From Gautieria morchelliformis (taxonomy: Eukaryota; Basidiomycota; Agaricomycetes; Gomphales; Gomphaceae): a DNA stretch of 64,000 nucleotides. Position numbers and translations under genes: made by a program. Under the pieces are notes generated by a model. The model was not told the origin of the DNA. It saw only the letters and a program-made list of their open reading frames with translations, and searched no databases. This document shows, one piece after another, positions 20,379-33,150 of the stretch (its first letter is position 1; the number at the start of each line of letters is the position of its first letter). The DNA lies in assembly GCA_015179125.1 (NCBI GenBank), contig WHVA01000058.1, positions 124,001 through 188,000 of the forward strand, given 5' to 3'.

Positions 20379-21329
20379 CAGGGGGCACAGTGCTAACCTA
20401 GTCAGGGGCAGCACACTGAAGCTCCTTAGGCCTACGATACATTCAATTAGCTGTGATATGGGCCCGTTGCAGAGATTGTTACCTTTGCCAGACATTCTCT
20501 CCTGCATCTGTAAGGATCGGTAAGTGACCCTTCTGAGTCGGCGAGTTGCTAATAAACCATCAGCTATCGGTATACAACGAAATCGCCCAACTCTTACCAC
20601 CGGGACATAACTTGTGCTTGGGCAACAAGCCTAAGCGGACGCAAAACCAACGGCCCAAACCGCGAGTTTGACTGAGCAGAAAGGTCTGTGTCGGAAGGCA
20701 TCTGACACAGCATAACCTACCATGACCTTCATCAATATGCATGTAAACAATGGAATGCCATGCTAACACACCTTGCCCTGATGACCAAATATAGGAAGCC
20801 ACGCCAAAACTGTGAGAAGATTAAGAGTTTGTTGACAATGAGCTTAGGTAGCAATATAATTCAGACTTCGAATAGAAGTTGAATCGAGTAGAAGATAGAT
20901 GGATCGAGTATACACTGTATGTGTGTGTCTCGAACAGTGGCTACACAATATATGTGCAGTAAGATGTTCAATAGCTTCCAAGATAAATGAGTACTGATTG
21001 ACTGAGGGATGTGTATGCACATGTTGAACTATTTAACTAACTACGAAGTGTGCTGCGGTGCGAAGAGTGGAGGGGGGAACGCATGGGTCAACTGATGTGT
21101 CTGGACTCGGGAGTATGGTGGTCCGGGGACAGCGGTAGCTAGTGGATTGATCTATCGAATGTGAAGGGGTGTAGGTGGTCATAGGCATCAGAAACATGTG
21201 TTGTGAATTAGTGAAGGAAATAACATGGAAGATATGTAGACGTGTGGCTCAACAACTAGCTCCTCTGTGGATCAGCGTCCCTCGGGCTCGGGCTTCGTCT
21301 CGGGTTGGGGTGGATCCGCAAGTACTGGG
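20379..21329. other. No supported gene
   Basis: Minus-strand frames continue from the 75-bp repeat but show no family. The rest (20820-21240) has no protein-like frame. The stretch is probably intergenic with transposon debris. Confidence 0.45.
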
Positions 21330-21914
21330 TCAGGGTCGAGTCAACAGGGCAATGGAAACGTTGTGGTGTGCCGTGTGGATGGGTATGTGTTCGAGTGGGG
21401 GGCTGAGGATCAGTGGCACGGACGTGTCGCAGGTGGGAAGGATTGGATGGGGTGGAGTAAACTGATAGTAGTGTTTTGGAACGATAGTAGTGTTTTGGAA
21501 CAGGATTATGACAAAAACATCGTGACACTGTTCCACAACGAAGTCTGTTTCGGAGCATCGCATCGGGGCTAGTGGAACGCTCAGGCTATATTCCAAACCA
21601 GATGCCCCGTTCGCCTCCGGCTTGAGTTTGAGCCCACGTTGTTCTCGCATCTCATCCCATCGCTCGATACACTCCAAGGACATAGGCTTGATTCTTGCAA
21701 AAAACTCCATGGGTGCATAAGCTGTGCGTAAATATGTCGTCGTTTTCGAGGTCACTTGAAGTTTTTCACTTCTTCGAAACTTGAGCTCAGATAATACGGA
21801 CTTGTCCATGTCCAATGCAGATGATGTATAAACCTCCTCGGCTGGCTGGAATGGCCCCACCAACAAGGAGAACCTTACTTGCATATGAGTGGCAGCAACA
21901 TTGTGAGATGACAA
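21330..21914 (-). CDS. Hypothetical protein, 3' exon(s)
   Basis: The minus-strand frame is protein-like and stays open upstream to about 22040 (ANGSAASTRPSSPIPGTL, SEISFLTVDSVKG). Its body holds QVRFSLLVGPFQPAEEVYT, SELKFRRSEKLQVTSKTTT and CIERWDEMREQRGLKLKPEA. I do not recognise a family. The last about 50 residues overlap a 19-bp direct repeat (GATAGTAGTGTTTTGGAAC type, about 21463-21502) and may not be coding. The start exon is not resolved. Confidence 0.4.
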   Translation of the reverse strand: MSSHNVAATHMQVRFSLLVGPFQPAEEVYTSSALDMDKSVLSELKFRRSEKLQVTSKTTTYLRTAYAPMEFFARIKPMSLECIERWDEMREQRGLKLKPEANGASGLEYSLSVPLAPMRCSETDFVVEQCHDVFVIILFQNTTIVPKHYYQFTPPHPILPTCDTSVPLILSPPLEHIPIHTAHHNVSIALLTRP

Positions 21915-22057
21915 TCCTTTGACAGAGTCGACCGTCAGGAAGGAGATCTCACTTCCCGTTGGTAAGGTGCCAGGTATGGGGGAGGATGGCCTGGTGGATG
22001 CGGCTGAGCCGTTGGCACTACGATTCGGGGGAAGAACAACATTGACAATCTTGAGAT

Positions 22058-22750
22058 CTATGGCCTCGGCAGTATATCAGTAGAAGATTGGTACGTTACA
22101 AGTGATGACAGTCGTCGGGAGCGTGGTGCGAGGGAGATCAAAGCATTGCCGATGAAAGAGAACTCCGGCGGAGGCGAATCGTAGAAAGGCACTTCAGCTG
22201 AGGAGTGCTGTGAATACGCCGGTCGATCGGTGAACGTAGTAAGATTGCGCATGAGCAGATTTGTCTCGAGAGCACCGAGGAACGCGTCCCGGTGCACAAA
22301 GGCCGTTACGTCAGACGGCACCACGCTGATCACACTTTTTCCACCGCCGTACACTGCACATCGTCAGTGTGTGCTCAATCTCGACTTCCTACATGCCTAC
22401 TCACGGTCGACCTGTGCAAATTCCCCCAGTCTGCTTCCCGTCTGCACAACCGCTGCTTCGTCAGCATTGAACATGAGAATATTGTTGATATCGACGACGA
22501 CGTCCCCCGACAGGCCATAGGCAGCATACGAGCGTCCCCCTGATTTTGCAGACACATACAGCTGTGCCCGAGCTGCACACGCGACTACCACCTGGACCTG
22601 TCCCACCGACATGCTGCACAAGACATGTCAGAATTAATAAAGGAACAAAGGTGTCAAGCACTTACGGTGTGACGACGAAGGACGGGCCCAGGTGTATTCT
22701 GAGATTGAAGGGTGCAGAGGCGCTGGAGTGGCCGGGGGTGACACGTCGAT
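22058..22750 (-). pseudogene. FAD-linked (berberine-bridge type) oxidase, internally deleted
   Basis: Three exons can be joined. The first has PFNLRIHLGPSFVVTP, the second VSAKSGGRSYAAYGLSGDVV and VVQTGSRLGEFAQVD, and the third YGGGKSVISVVPSDVTAFVH. In this family the GGRSYAAYG block is the FAD-binding motif near residue 100, while YGG..TAFVHR lies near the C-terminus, over 250 residues later. Here they are adjacent, joined by a normal-looking intron (donor GTGAGT, acceptor GTGCAG). The central FAD and substrate domain, including the second flavin-attachment Cys region, is missing. So the gene is an internally shortened remnant or a mini-gene. Full-length members are secreted oxidases of about 450-500 aa. 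Confidence 0.65.
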
Positions 22751-22877
22751 CCGTATCAAGAGAAGGTCGGAATGTTACAAGAGATAACAATGTGAGAAAG
22801 AGAAGAATGAGAAGGCTGATAACTATTATGTACCTGCTAAGGATTAGAATGGGACAATAGATACATATAAGATAAAC

Positions 22878-23442
22878 TCACGGAGTATTAATCTTGGAGC
22901 AAATCTCTTCTTGGACATAGGCAAAGAGGGAAATAGGAAGGAATGGTAGGAATGATTCAAGGTCATTTGTTGCTGATTCTTGTCCGAGGCGAAGCTTGAC
23001 TGTTGCCTTAAAAGCAACGAGACGATGGCGAACGACGGGGCGGCCACAACTGGACGCGTATGAGTGGGGGCTGAGAGCTTCATAACAGAAAAACTTACAA
23101 GTCATTACCACAGGTCGTAGAGATGAGATGCGCGGAGAGAGAGGAAGCGAGGTGCTGAAGGATTCTCTTTGCACCGTTGGTGCCAATGTCGCGCCCGACG
23201 GCAAGGTTCAGGACACGGGTGAATTGAGAGACGAGGCTCGGGGAGGGGGTCGCGGTCGCGGGTATACTGGGCTGCAAGAACATGAACTGTGTAATAGGCA
23301 TGATAAGGGGTACCATTGTGAGAGTTGGGTCGATATGCTGATATGCTGAGTAGAGTGCTGGTGGTCGCGAGGATACTTGTTTGCGAGATGGGTGACGAGC
23401 TTCCACTTTATATAGGATATAAGGTGAGACATCGTCAGCCAC
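22878..23442 (-). other. Possible exons upstream of the FAD-oxidase fragment
   Basis: Minus-strand frames GRDIGTNGAKRILQHLASS and VRHRLVAFKATVKLRLGQE are protein-like and could be spliced (donor GTAATG at about 23103, acceptor TATGAAG at about 23082). I do not recognise them, and it is not clear whether they belong to the oxidase fragment. Confidence 0.25.
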
Positions 23443-23980
23443 GTAGCAAACGACGCGACTACCAGCAACAAACCACTGGCATCACGTGCAGGTGCGACAT
23501 TACTTACATAATTCGCCGGATGTACGGGTGCCACCGAGTTACGGGGCGACGGGTCGACGGCAGTAGCGAGTCACCATTTGATCCCGCAATCTGTCTCGCC
23601 AATCCCACTGTGTCAGATCCAAAACAATTCACTCACTCAGAATAAAGGGAAATCAGATATACTGAGCGCGTGCGCAACTAATGAAGCTGGGAGGCTGACC
23701 ATTCAAGGTATACCAGTAGGTTTCTGAATCAACCAGGCCGAGGAACGATATCCATGCCTTCTTTGCATAAGTCGTGCCGATATCGCCAACCATCTCACCA
23801 TTTTCTTGACTGCGAGCCTTTGTCCACTGCCCAGTTTAAGTGGGGCAATACTATACATGTTGCTGGCAGACTCAGTCGAACGAGCCATTTCCAGTACTGC
23901 AATCATTTGTGGACACCTACGCATGCTCTTGGCTTGGATTTTGAAAGATCTCTCTGAATCTGCTATAGCTGAAGTATACC

Positions 23981-24444
23981 GTGACTGCGTTGGGACGCGA
24001 TACTGTGAAGGATGGTGTTCTCCAGGCAGCCTATGGAATAGCTGGGAAGACATACCCAGGTCGTGCCATGCAGGTTTATCCCAGTCATCCCTTGAGTGCT
24101 AATATACTCCCCTTCCCTGATGATGCTCCACATTATGATTGTGAGTGTACACGAAGCTATGTGCTGTAGCCGCTTTATCTTATATTACTGCTCAATGTCA
24201 CTCACAAACCATCGCAGTACTTACCACCAGTGAAGCCGCGATCGTCGCAAATCACCAGGAAGCGCGCCGTCAGGCTCTTGTCCATTTCATGATCATGGAA
24301 CACTGCCCGTACTGTGAGCCCCTAGTGCGTGCAGTGCCCGACTCGATCGACACCATGCTTCTGAGCCTCCCCCGGCCTTTCGCAAGACCCCCCTTCCCCA
24401 CATTTTTCCAGTTGCGTACGGCTGATGATATAAAGCATTCGTAG
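23981..24444 (+). CDS. Hypothetical two-exon protein
   Basis: Exon 1 reads VLQAAYGIAGKTYPGRAMQ and PLSANILPFPDDAPHYD and ends at a GTGAGT donor at about 24141. An acceptor (CATCGCAG at about 24213) restores the frame into TTSEAAIVANHQEARRQALV and PYCEPLVRAVPDSIDT. That a clean splice extends the frame supports real coding. The family is unknown and the start may lie further left. Confidence 0.4.
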
Positions 24445-24730
24445 AAAGAGAAATATCAAATGGAATTTGATGTAGTCTTGGAGTGCTCCAATATCTACTG
24501 TTGGTTTGAGGGTGGGCGGCGTTTTACTCTCCGCAATTATTCCAAATATGGCCTTGTTTATTGCTCCGCGATGAAAGTATCGGCAATGGCATTGCGATGC
24601 GCCAGCGGCTCACCGTGACGGGAGGACTTCAAAGCTTGAGGGTACACTCGCATAGCAATATATATTGGATTAAGCCTGGATATATTTATAGCCAGCTCCC
24701 GCGGTGGCGAAAGTGACTCAATTAACTGGT
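24445..24730. other. Intergenic
   Basis: About 290 bp downstream of two convergent genes; no feature seen. Confidence 0.4.
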
Positions 24731-27700
24731 TTAGAACGTGCTGAGATTAGATACACCTTCCACTTTTATGTCTTCAGGAAGTTCCGCGAGTTGTCCCATT
24801 GGCGGACTGTCTGAAAGATCGAGAGGCTGGGTCGAGCTTTGTATTGAGAGCCCCAATGCATTTTGATCGGTGCCGCCCATCTCGTCTTGAGTCTTCCAGA
24901 TCCGAACTATACCATCTTGATTGCGTGTGGCGAACATGAAATCTTCCCGTGCCCGGTTAGTGGAAATCTGCATCGGCCAGTAATCTTCTGTTGCTAAGCC
25001 GCCGAGCACATGCACCGGATCGGATTTATCTCGCCGCCAAAAGTGGATTTTCCCCTCTGATGAATTTCGATCGTTTACGCAAAAGGATCCAGCGGTGAAT
25101 GGTATCACTCACCAGTGGTAGTGCATATAATGAAGCGATCCATGTGCAAGAAATGTCCTTTCCCTGAAAACTGAACTGAGTGCATGGGATTGTATTCCAT
25201 AGTTGATCTATGTTCTCTAGCGCAAAATTGACGCTCAAGACTGAGTCGAATTCCATCCAGGGTTCGCCGTAGGAGCCATAATTGTGGTGGAGGCTGAACA
25301 TGCGACTTTAGCAACAAAAGTAAAGATTGGTTGACTGCTTATAACGCACATAGCCTTTGTAAGTCACAATAGCCATTTGTCCATTCCCAGATATCGTTAC
25401 GTGTTGTACTTCATGCCAAAGTGGCACGTCGCTATGGCGTCATAAGCAGCATATAAGATATAAGTAAAAATTACTCACTGCTCAATTTCTTTCTTTTCAA
25501 TATTGAACACTGTTCCCGTTCTTTTAGTATCCGAGAGTTCTTAAGATACACCATCACTATACTCACCCACTAGTTTACGTGCAGGTGATGCCCTCATGGG
25601 CCTCACGCCCTGTACACCCTGGGTGACTTCGACTGCCAGCAGAACGCAGGATCCTTCTGGCACCACATCGGCATTCTGGATCGAGAACCTGTCAAATTCA
25701 TACGACATATGTTCGTCCCCGTTTGTGTCCTGAAGGTAATTAATATTCGGAGTGCCCACTCTACGCAATCACTAGCACACGTACTAAGAGGCATAACTTA
25801 TTCGTGGTGATGCCTTCGACAGAGAGGAACCGCGGGAGAATGTTCGCTGGACATGGAGTTAAGACAGTGTGAACAGCCAGTGACAAGAATTCGCTTACAT
25901 TTCTTGCTTGGGATAGACAAGATGAGACTTGATGACTCATATCGTGTAATTGTCTTTGTCCGACGAATCTCAGGAGACTTGAATACGCGCTCCGTGCTCA
26001 GTGGACAAACTTCTGAGAGCACGATAAGATTACCAATGTCCAAACATGAACTGCGCGACTTGTTCTGGTAAGAAGTTGCCCAGAGGTCAACCAAATCACT
26101 TGACGGGCTTGCCCGACGTAGTGACGGAGCTCGTCAATTTTGCCAACGGACGACGACTGCAAGCACAGGATATGAGTCAGCCTCTCGAGTTTTTGAAATG
26201 TGCTTACTCCAATTTCACACTGCATAGTCAACCGCTTTCCACAGATGGCCAGGGATGTGCCATCTGGACGAAAATCCATATCACTTGTTTCAGGACCAGC
26301 TTCGTGATGTATGGCTCCCACTATCGGGCAAATGTTCCTGATGTGAGACTCAAGTGCCGTCATGCGATCGGCTTCGTACATGCCCCACTCTGCGTTCGCT
26401 TGGGTAGCGCGAGAAAGGAGTATTACCTTTCTGATTGTTCGGCGCCAGAGCCTCTGCATCGGAGGTAATGCAGTTGATCGCCGACTAGGTGCCTTGGGGT
26501 GCACCTGAGGCAAAGGCTCGGGATGGGCAGGAGCCGGAACATCCGATGGAAGCTCTTCAGGCTGTCTAGACGAGGGCAATTCAAGGCGGGGCGAAGCGAA
26601 TGCCAGAGCCGCCGAAGCGCGAGATAAATAACCGATGCCCCAGGATGCACTATGTTGTATGTGGGTAGGAAGCACATTTCCTGTTTTCTCCCCAAGTAAT
26701 CGGGCCAAGGAAAGCCTTCGCGGATAGGGCCGCTCCTGCAGCCGATACCGATAAGAGGACCACTTATCGGCTGCTAACAATAACAGCAATGCTGCCAAGG
26801 TGAACGAGCTTATACCTTCGCAAACAAGGACGATGATCCATGTCACACGTGGCTGCGTCGAACTTAGCGATCTGTTTCGACCGGTATGCAAATCCAGGTT
26901 CCGTACCTGAGTTGCCGCAGCGAAGCAGACCAAACCGGCAAGGAATGTGACAACTGAGACAAGCAAAAAAATAACGGGACATTGCCGAATCCATATCCAT
27001 AGCCACGGAGGAATTCGCATCTCAGGCGTACTACTGTGGGAGAGTTAACCTATATTCTTAAGATAATATGAGAACGGACGAACTACGTGGCGCTCCTCCA
27101 GATTAACGCAATTGAACTGTTGAGGGCGCTAGCGATACTGAACACCAAGGAAGAGAACCATAGGGCAAGGACTATTCTAGACAAGGTATCTGTCTCTCCA
27201 AGGCCTACCGCATATTGGATTGCTGTAGCGGTGACGGCAGAGAAGAAGGTGGCAATGGTAGCAAGGGTCTGCTGATTGGACATGGAGTGCTGCTGCGCTA
27301 AACGGACGTTGGGAATGTCTTGTCTCACCATTCAGCGACACCAAATATTTCGAAATGACCATGAGAGTACCCACATGCAATGTATTCATTGATGTATTGA
27401 CTCACTTCCTTGAAGCGTTTCCCTAGCTCGCTGGATAAGTCGTGTACGTAAACTTTCACCTCATAAATGTCATATTGGTCTGGCTTGAGGTTAGCAGCGG
27501 GCAGAACAAGAATGGATAAACTAGCCTTCATATCGTTCGAGACAAGAGGACCAATACTGAACTACATTATTTCACTGTGGTAGTAGGTAGAAAGTATAAT
27601 ACCTTGAGATCAGATCCAAACCATACTAATGGCCGTTTCCCCAGGCTGTTGAATTCGGGAAACTGCTCCAATGTGACTCTCAGGCTCTCAATGTTCTGAG

Positions 27701-28190
27701 ATAGTTCCGTCAATTGACTGTGCAAAGATCCCATCCTGTAATTTGGGACAAGGTTGATGCTCGAAGCCGCAGCAGGAGGCCAACGCGGCGAAGGCTTGGC
27801 TTCCTCCATGTATAATTCATTAACCACTTGGGGTACGTCGATAGACTTCACGACCAGAGGGAAGAGACTTTTAGCATTTTCCCTTACAAACCATGACACC
27901 AGAGACAGACACTCTTTCGTCTTTCGGGCAGCGCGAGCAATGTCCAGGGATGACCCTAGTTCTTGCACTTTGTCGTGGAAGTTGTGAAGCTAAAACAATC
28001 AGCCGCGACCATTAAAAAAATGATTGACGAGGCTCACATCATCTTCGAGAGTCTTAGCATTTCTTTATAGAATGTGACTGGTCATCGGGGACGTGTTAAC
28101 ATGGCCAGGAGTTACTTACTTGTTGTATTGCCGCCAGAGGTCGCCCCCTTGGACTTGGACATGGGGAATACGACGCGGCACACTTGAATC
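24731..28190 (-). CDS. Four-TM membrane protein with C-terminal WD40 repeats
   Basis: A many-exon gene. The N-terminal cytosolic part (27968-27567; LARAARKTKECLSL-like helices) and the exon at 27531-27325 lead into four hydrophobic segments: TLATIATFFSAVTATAIQYA and IVLALWFSSLVFSIASALNS (27331-27083), then VIFLLVSVVTFLAGLVCFAA and WIIVLVCEGISSFTLAALLL (27020 onward). A Pro-rich linker follows, and then WD40-like repeats: DMDFRPDGTSLAICG, ARQVIWLTSGQLLTRTSRAV, FATRNQDGIVRIWKT. It ends LPEDIKVEGVSNL. Introns are short GT-AG. The 5' end beyond 28190 (IPHVQVQGGDLWRQYNK exon) is not resolved. I infer a membrane-anchored scaffold; no partner is known. The combination occurs in agaricomycete genomes to my knowledge, without an assigned function. 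Confidence 0.6.
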
Positions 28191-29148
28191 TGACACTCAT
28201 GTTAACCCACACCGTATTGGCAAGCACTCCGTATACTCGGCTCTTACGTACCACGTTCGTTGCTGGGTTGTTCTGGAGAGCAAACGAGCATCAATGGTGG
28301 CTGTATGACCACTAATAGCATGCGGCCAGACCTTCCATCATCGCCTCCCACACCTCTGGCAAGGTCGTCAAACGCTTACTTGGGCTCCCAGAGTAGCTGG
28401 GGAACATGGAACTCTCAGTGCGCGGGGCATATCGATCTGTGCTTGCGCCGAGGATCTCCGCGTTTTTTGGCAGTGAGGGTGAGGGCGTGCGAGGAGAAGA
28501 GGATGCAGGGCCCGGGAAAAGGCGTGACTTTTCGCTCCAAGGCTGGCGACTTGCTGCCGATGGTCACAAGAGTCTGACACAAGAAAAATCAACAGGAAAA
28601 CAACTCACGCGATTTCGCCTGCGACGCAGACATGGTATAGTGCAGCAGAAGTGGGGGTATTGGCGTGAACCTCCCACAGGGTATCCAAACATAAGCTTAA
28701 CCCTGACACGAAGATCAAAGCTCGGGCGCCTGCGTTCGTCCGCCCAGGCTCCACTCCCTCTAACCGATTCAAGTGGCAACTGTGACACCGCAGTTCGCCC
28801 TCGCAGTATGGCACATGCTGCTAATCCACCTAAGGATTACTCCTGAAGCGTTAGGAGGATGTGAACATGCGTTAGGGAAACGCGAGGCACGAGGATTCGG
28901 TGCCAGTTTGCTGAAAGCGTTGATGCCCAGAGGAAAACACAGCCCCTGAAGCGCTGGCGCTTCACCCAGCCTTCTGAGTGGTTCTGAGCCGTAACGTGAC
29001 CTACTAGTAGCAGTCTCCGACCTCTGATTTTCGTAGTTGCATGTATTAATCCACGCAGTATTCGAAACATCGTGCCGAGTACATGACATTTTGTTGATTT
29101 TTTCCCCCATCCCACATTCGATTCCTTTTCACACAAAACACATCATCC
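28191..29148. other. Intergenic, possibly the 5' end of the WD40 gene
   Basis: Short Arg-rich frames only. The first coding exon of the WD40 gene may hide here; no other gene is supported. Confidence 0.4.
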
Positions 29149-32100
29149 CTAACCATTGACTCCCACGATCGGGGATAGGAAAGTCTCGTAGTCGTTCTCA
29201 TCCGTTGGGTCACCAGTGATTTTTAACGCCCTCAGCAAAACCCGGTATTGGCCGATCGGAATTGCAGAATTATTGGCAAAGGTGGCGTTGAGTCTTACCG
29301 AAGAGAATCCCCCAGTATCCTGATCCTGGCATGACATCAGTAAAGACAACGCTTACAGCTTGTGTCTCTTGCACGTACCGGACCATTCGAGCTACGAGGC
29401 TGGAAGGTAAATGCGGCGAGACGACCAATGGTTGACACTTCGCCGAAGCTTCCTTCGCCAGATCCTGTACGTGGCGTCCAATCCGAAGCAAGCCCCCTTT
29501 CTTCCAGAGCACGTTTTGCCAGATTCAGATCAGGCTTTACCAAGTCTAGCAGAAGCGACGGTGTGCCGCTGGCTAATCTAGAGGATCATAAGGGTCAGTG
29601 TCCGTAGTCTAGGGGAATATACCCGTTTAATTTACCTGTAAACCAGTGTCGGGAAGTCACTACCCACAAAGGTATAGTTGGTCGGTTTCACTTGAGGAGC
29701 TCCCGAGCCATCCATGATTGTTGGCAAAGTGACATTCCCAAAGAATGTGTTGGTGTTGTCGATCACGGTCATATCTTTCAAGGCTGCGGCAACGCCTTGA
29801 TATGATACGTGTAGAATTTCACCGTTAATAACACTCTGAATCTGGATGAACCCAGTGTACACTGGGAAGGTTTTTTCGTCGACATTGCCGGGCGGAGTAA
29901 TGGTGACGTCAACTTCAGCACTGCCAGAAGGAGGTATTACTAGGGTAGTCCGGCTTAAGCGTACATTAGCAAAATCCTTGGTCAGCGGGACGGGTCCGAC
30001 AGCCGCGAAAATGGAGTCCTAGACTGATGTCAGATACAAGAAAATTTTGCTTCATCCGGACGCACAGGTTGGATTGTTGCGGCAGTTCCGGCGGGAACGT
30101 GGGTTAACACGTACTTCTGGAGTTCTTTCCCTGTGTTTTGTACAGTGATAGTATGCCTAAATCTCGGTCAAAAGAGCCCTGACGACGTTGCCAGGGAACT
30201 CACGAGCCAACAAAGTGAGCGGTATCATTAAGAATTAGTTCGCCTGGAGATACGGTTGTCTCGAAGTGGATAGCGTCAAAAACGTTGATAAGACCAGCAC
30301 CCTGTTGCGTCAAAGTTTGCAGCGGGTCTCCGCCGTTCTTGCTTGACGGAATTGCTTGAGCAGTAGTCTCGAAACGTGTCCGCGCGCCACGTGCCACTGA
30401 AAGGCTCGTCCCTTTGACCTGTAAGAGCAGCGCTGCACTTCCGGCCATGAAGGGGGTAGCCATACTTGTCTGTAGAACACCGATTGCGGAATGAGTGGAC
30501 TTCAAAAGGTGCAAATTCGACGACCGAAACATACGCCTGAGAGTATCGCGAAGCCGCCAAGGACTACAGGAAATGTCGAAAGAATATTACCTCCCGGCGC
30601 AGCAACGGCAGGCTTGCTTTACATCCACAACCGGGAAAGTCAGTCGTCTCATGGAAGACAAAGATAAGATGGGACCGTACAAGAAGAGGTCAAACGTGGG
30701 CCCGTAAGACGAAAATGTGGAAACGAGGCCTCCTTGCGGCTGGGGGAAGTTAAACGATACGCCAGTTTGAGGGAATGCGACTGTAATCTTTTTGCCAGCT
30801 ATGAACTGGTCTACTAAGAATTGGCCATCAGCAGCTTGAATGAGGGCAGTTGTAAAGTTTCCGGTCTCGACGTTCGTCAAACCATTCACATTGCTGAGCA
30901 GCAATACGACAATCAGGCATCTGCGAAGGTAGAAATATGGGATGGTACATACTTGTAAATGAACGATACCTTGGCGCCTTTATCTGCGATGTTTTGGAGT
31001 TTCACAGACTGAAATATATAGGTCAGACTGGAGAACACTGGGTCGAGTGATCACCCTCACGAAGGTGCAGGTTCCTCGGCGGATGATGACCAAAAACGCC
31101 GATAAATCGGGCGTACCCGCAGGCAGTGGATTACAGGCATCATCGACCACCGTAGTGTCGTTTGAAACCACGAAAATGGGCAGAGAGCCGTTTACTGGTA
31201 GGGGATTTACACTCATGTAAGGCTGAGAATAGCGCATTAGTCTGGCGGGCGAAGGAAAATGAATCAGGATCAAGGTGCAATGAAACCCTTACAATTGTCG
31301 GGTGGGTCGCGTCCGACGTGGTAGCATTTTGGACGGGAACAAAGGTGCTGCAATACACGCGTTAAAACCCTGCACATGTTATTGCAAAAGCTTTGCCTTA
31401 CTTTTCCACGCTAGCCACACTGGTAATCAATGGATATTAGTCGCTTACCTCATCAATTTCAGAGAAATGCTCACGAGATCACGTCGATACCGTTGCCGGG
31501 GTCGCTTGGAAACCAAGATCCGAATGCACCGTCATTTCCTGCAGCAATGGTGAGGATCTTACCCATGTCTGCGAGACGGCTGGCCACAACGCTCGGCATG
31601 CCCGCTGTCCAGCCATCACCCTCTCCAAGCGATAGCGTCAGGATGTCCACGCCATCAGAGACGCCACGGAGAAGGGCTTCGATAATAACTGTGGCACATA
31701 TTCGACATCTCGGGAAATGACGGTAACAATGAATGGCACATACTGTCATCAGAAACTGTGCCCGTACATCCGAAAACGCGGTACGAGAAAATAGTAGCAT
31801 CGAATGCTACACCAGAAATGTTGAACTGGTTACCAGGGTTGGCGCCAATGATTCCCTAGAAGGCCACGCTTAAATAATGAGTGTTTAGCGACTCAACGAC
31901 GTACCGCAACGTGAGTACCATCTGCATTAATTGTCACACGTCATGCTGTTGCCAATAAAATGATTGTATCACTCACGGCCATTGCATCTGGGTGCAGGTA
32001 GACTGTCAGCCACGTATCGGTACAACTGAAAACGGGTGCGTCTCACTGGTCAAGAGGGTCAGAATCCGGAATGGGGGTGTTAGTTCCTGAAAAAAAAAAA

Positions 32101-33150
32101 GCGATAAGGGCCAAGAAACCATGACATTGTCAATACGTACCATTATACGCGTCCCCGACAAAATCAAAACCACCGGCGACTTTCTTTCCCGGTCCAAAGC
32201 CTCCGCCGAGGAGGAGGTGGTTATAGTCAGTGCCTCCAAGAACGATCCATGAGTTATCTACAATCAGTAGAGTTGCAATGACCTACCGGTATCTATACTA
32301 ACCCACGATGGTTCAGTATGATAAACAAGCTGCGAATAATATTCTCGGGCACACACATTCCAATCTTGATGCCCTTCCCGAAGATACCTTCAGCGTGCAA
32401 TTTGTCCACACCCTACAAAAGAGAAGGGTATGCCGACTATTTCAAAAGTTGTCAATGATTGATCCAACGTACGGTCATGACATGAGTGGACTCTGAGTCC
32501 GGGGGCACAGCAGGATCCGTCGGGCCATTCGGAATAATCTTCTGGACGGGTCTATGAACGGGGATGAGCATGCTCTCGTTGGTGGCATAGGCATCTCACT
32601 TCGGGGCAGGGTACTGAGTAACCGGGCGGATCGCCTTAACACCCGGAATTTGAGAAATTTGGGCCAATGTCTAGAAGGATAGCGGAAGTCATCTGTAAGA
32701 GAAGGTGCCAGGAGCGAGCTGCCTATGGATCATCACCTCATGTCCCTAACGACATGTCTGTCAATGGCTTGCTTCCATTTATATCGGACACTTACCGAAA
32801 CACTGATGGCTGCGCCAACGAACACATTGGCTGTGTTGAATTGGCGGTCGACCGTGAAGCTCCCACCAGCGCGCTTTTCAAGAGCAGAATAGAAGGCGTC
32901 GTGGACCTGAAGATGTGACACGGAGGCATTGGCCCAGGGTACACTCTGGAATTGAAGGCCACTGGTAGCTTACATTGCGTTTACCTGGAAGATCAGAGAC
33001 ACTGTCTAACTCGACAATAAAGCGGTTGGGCACGAGGCGTGTTGACACTGTTCGCTGGACACTCGACAGGGGGACGGCCGCAAGGGCACTCGACAGCAGT
33101 GCGAACACGAGCAACATGGACATCGCTCGTAACTCGAACTGATGTTGCAA
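29149..33150 (-). CDS. Subtilisin-like secreted serine protease (family S8, vpr-like)
   Basis: About 15 exons encode roughly 900 aa. Met at 33150 or 33123 leads a signal peptide (SMLLVFALLSSALAA), then an I9-type propeptide (FIVELDSVSD, LAQISQIPGVKAI). Catalytic triad: Asp in IIDTGTDYNH, His in GHGTHVAG, Ser in TSMATPFMAG. A protease-associated segment (NPLPAGTPDLSAFLVIIRRG) is inserted before the Ser motif. The C-terminal Fn3-like region (VDVTITPPGNVDEKTFPVYT) ends GVNG at 29149. Introns are 45-65 nt. The Asp motif is encoded by an 11-nt exon (32297-32287). The TGA at 32598-32596 is inside a good 48-nt intron (32599-32552), so the gene appears intact. It likely degrades extracellular protein for nutrition. 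Confidence 0.9.

Noticed and set aside
32596-32598. In-frame TGA in the subtilisin gene
   Set aside because: A 48-nt GT-AG intron (32599-32552 on the minus strand; donor GTGAGA, acceptor TTCATAG) removes it and joins QYPAPK to PVQKII in frame.
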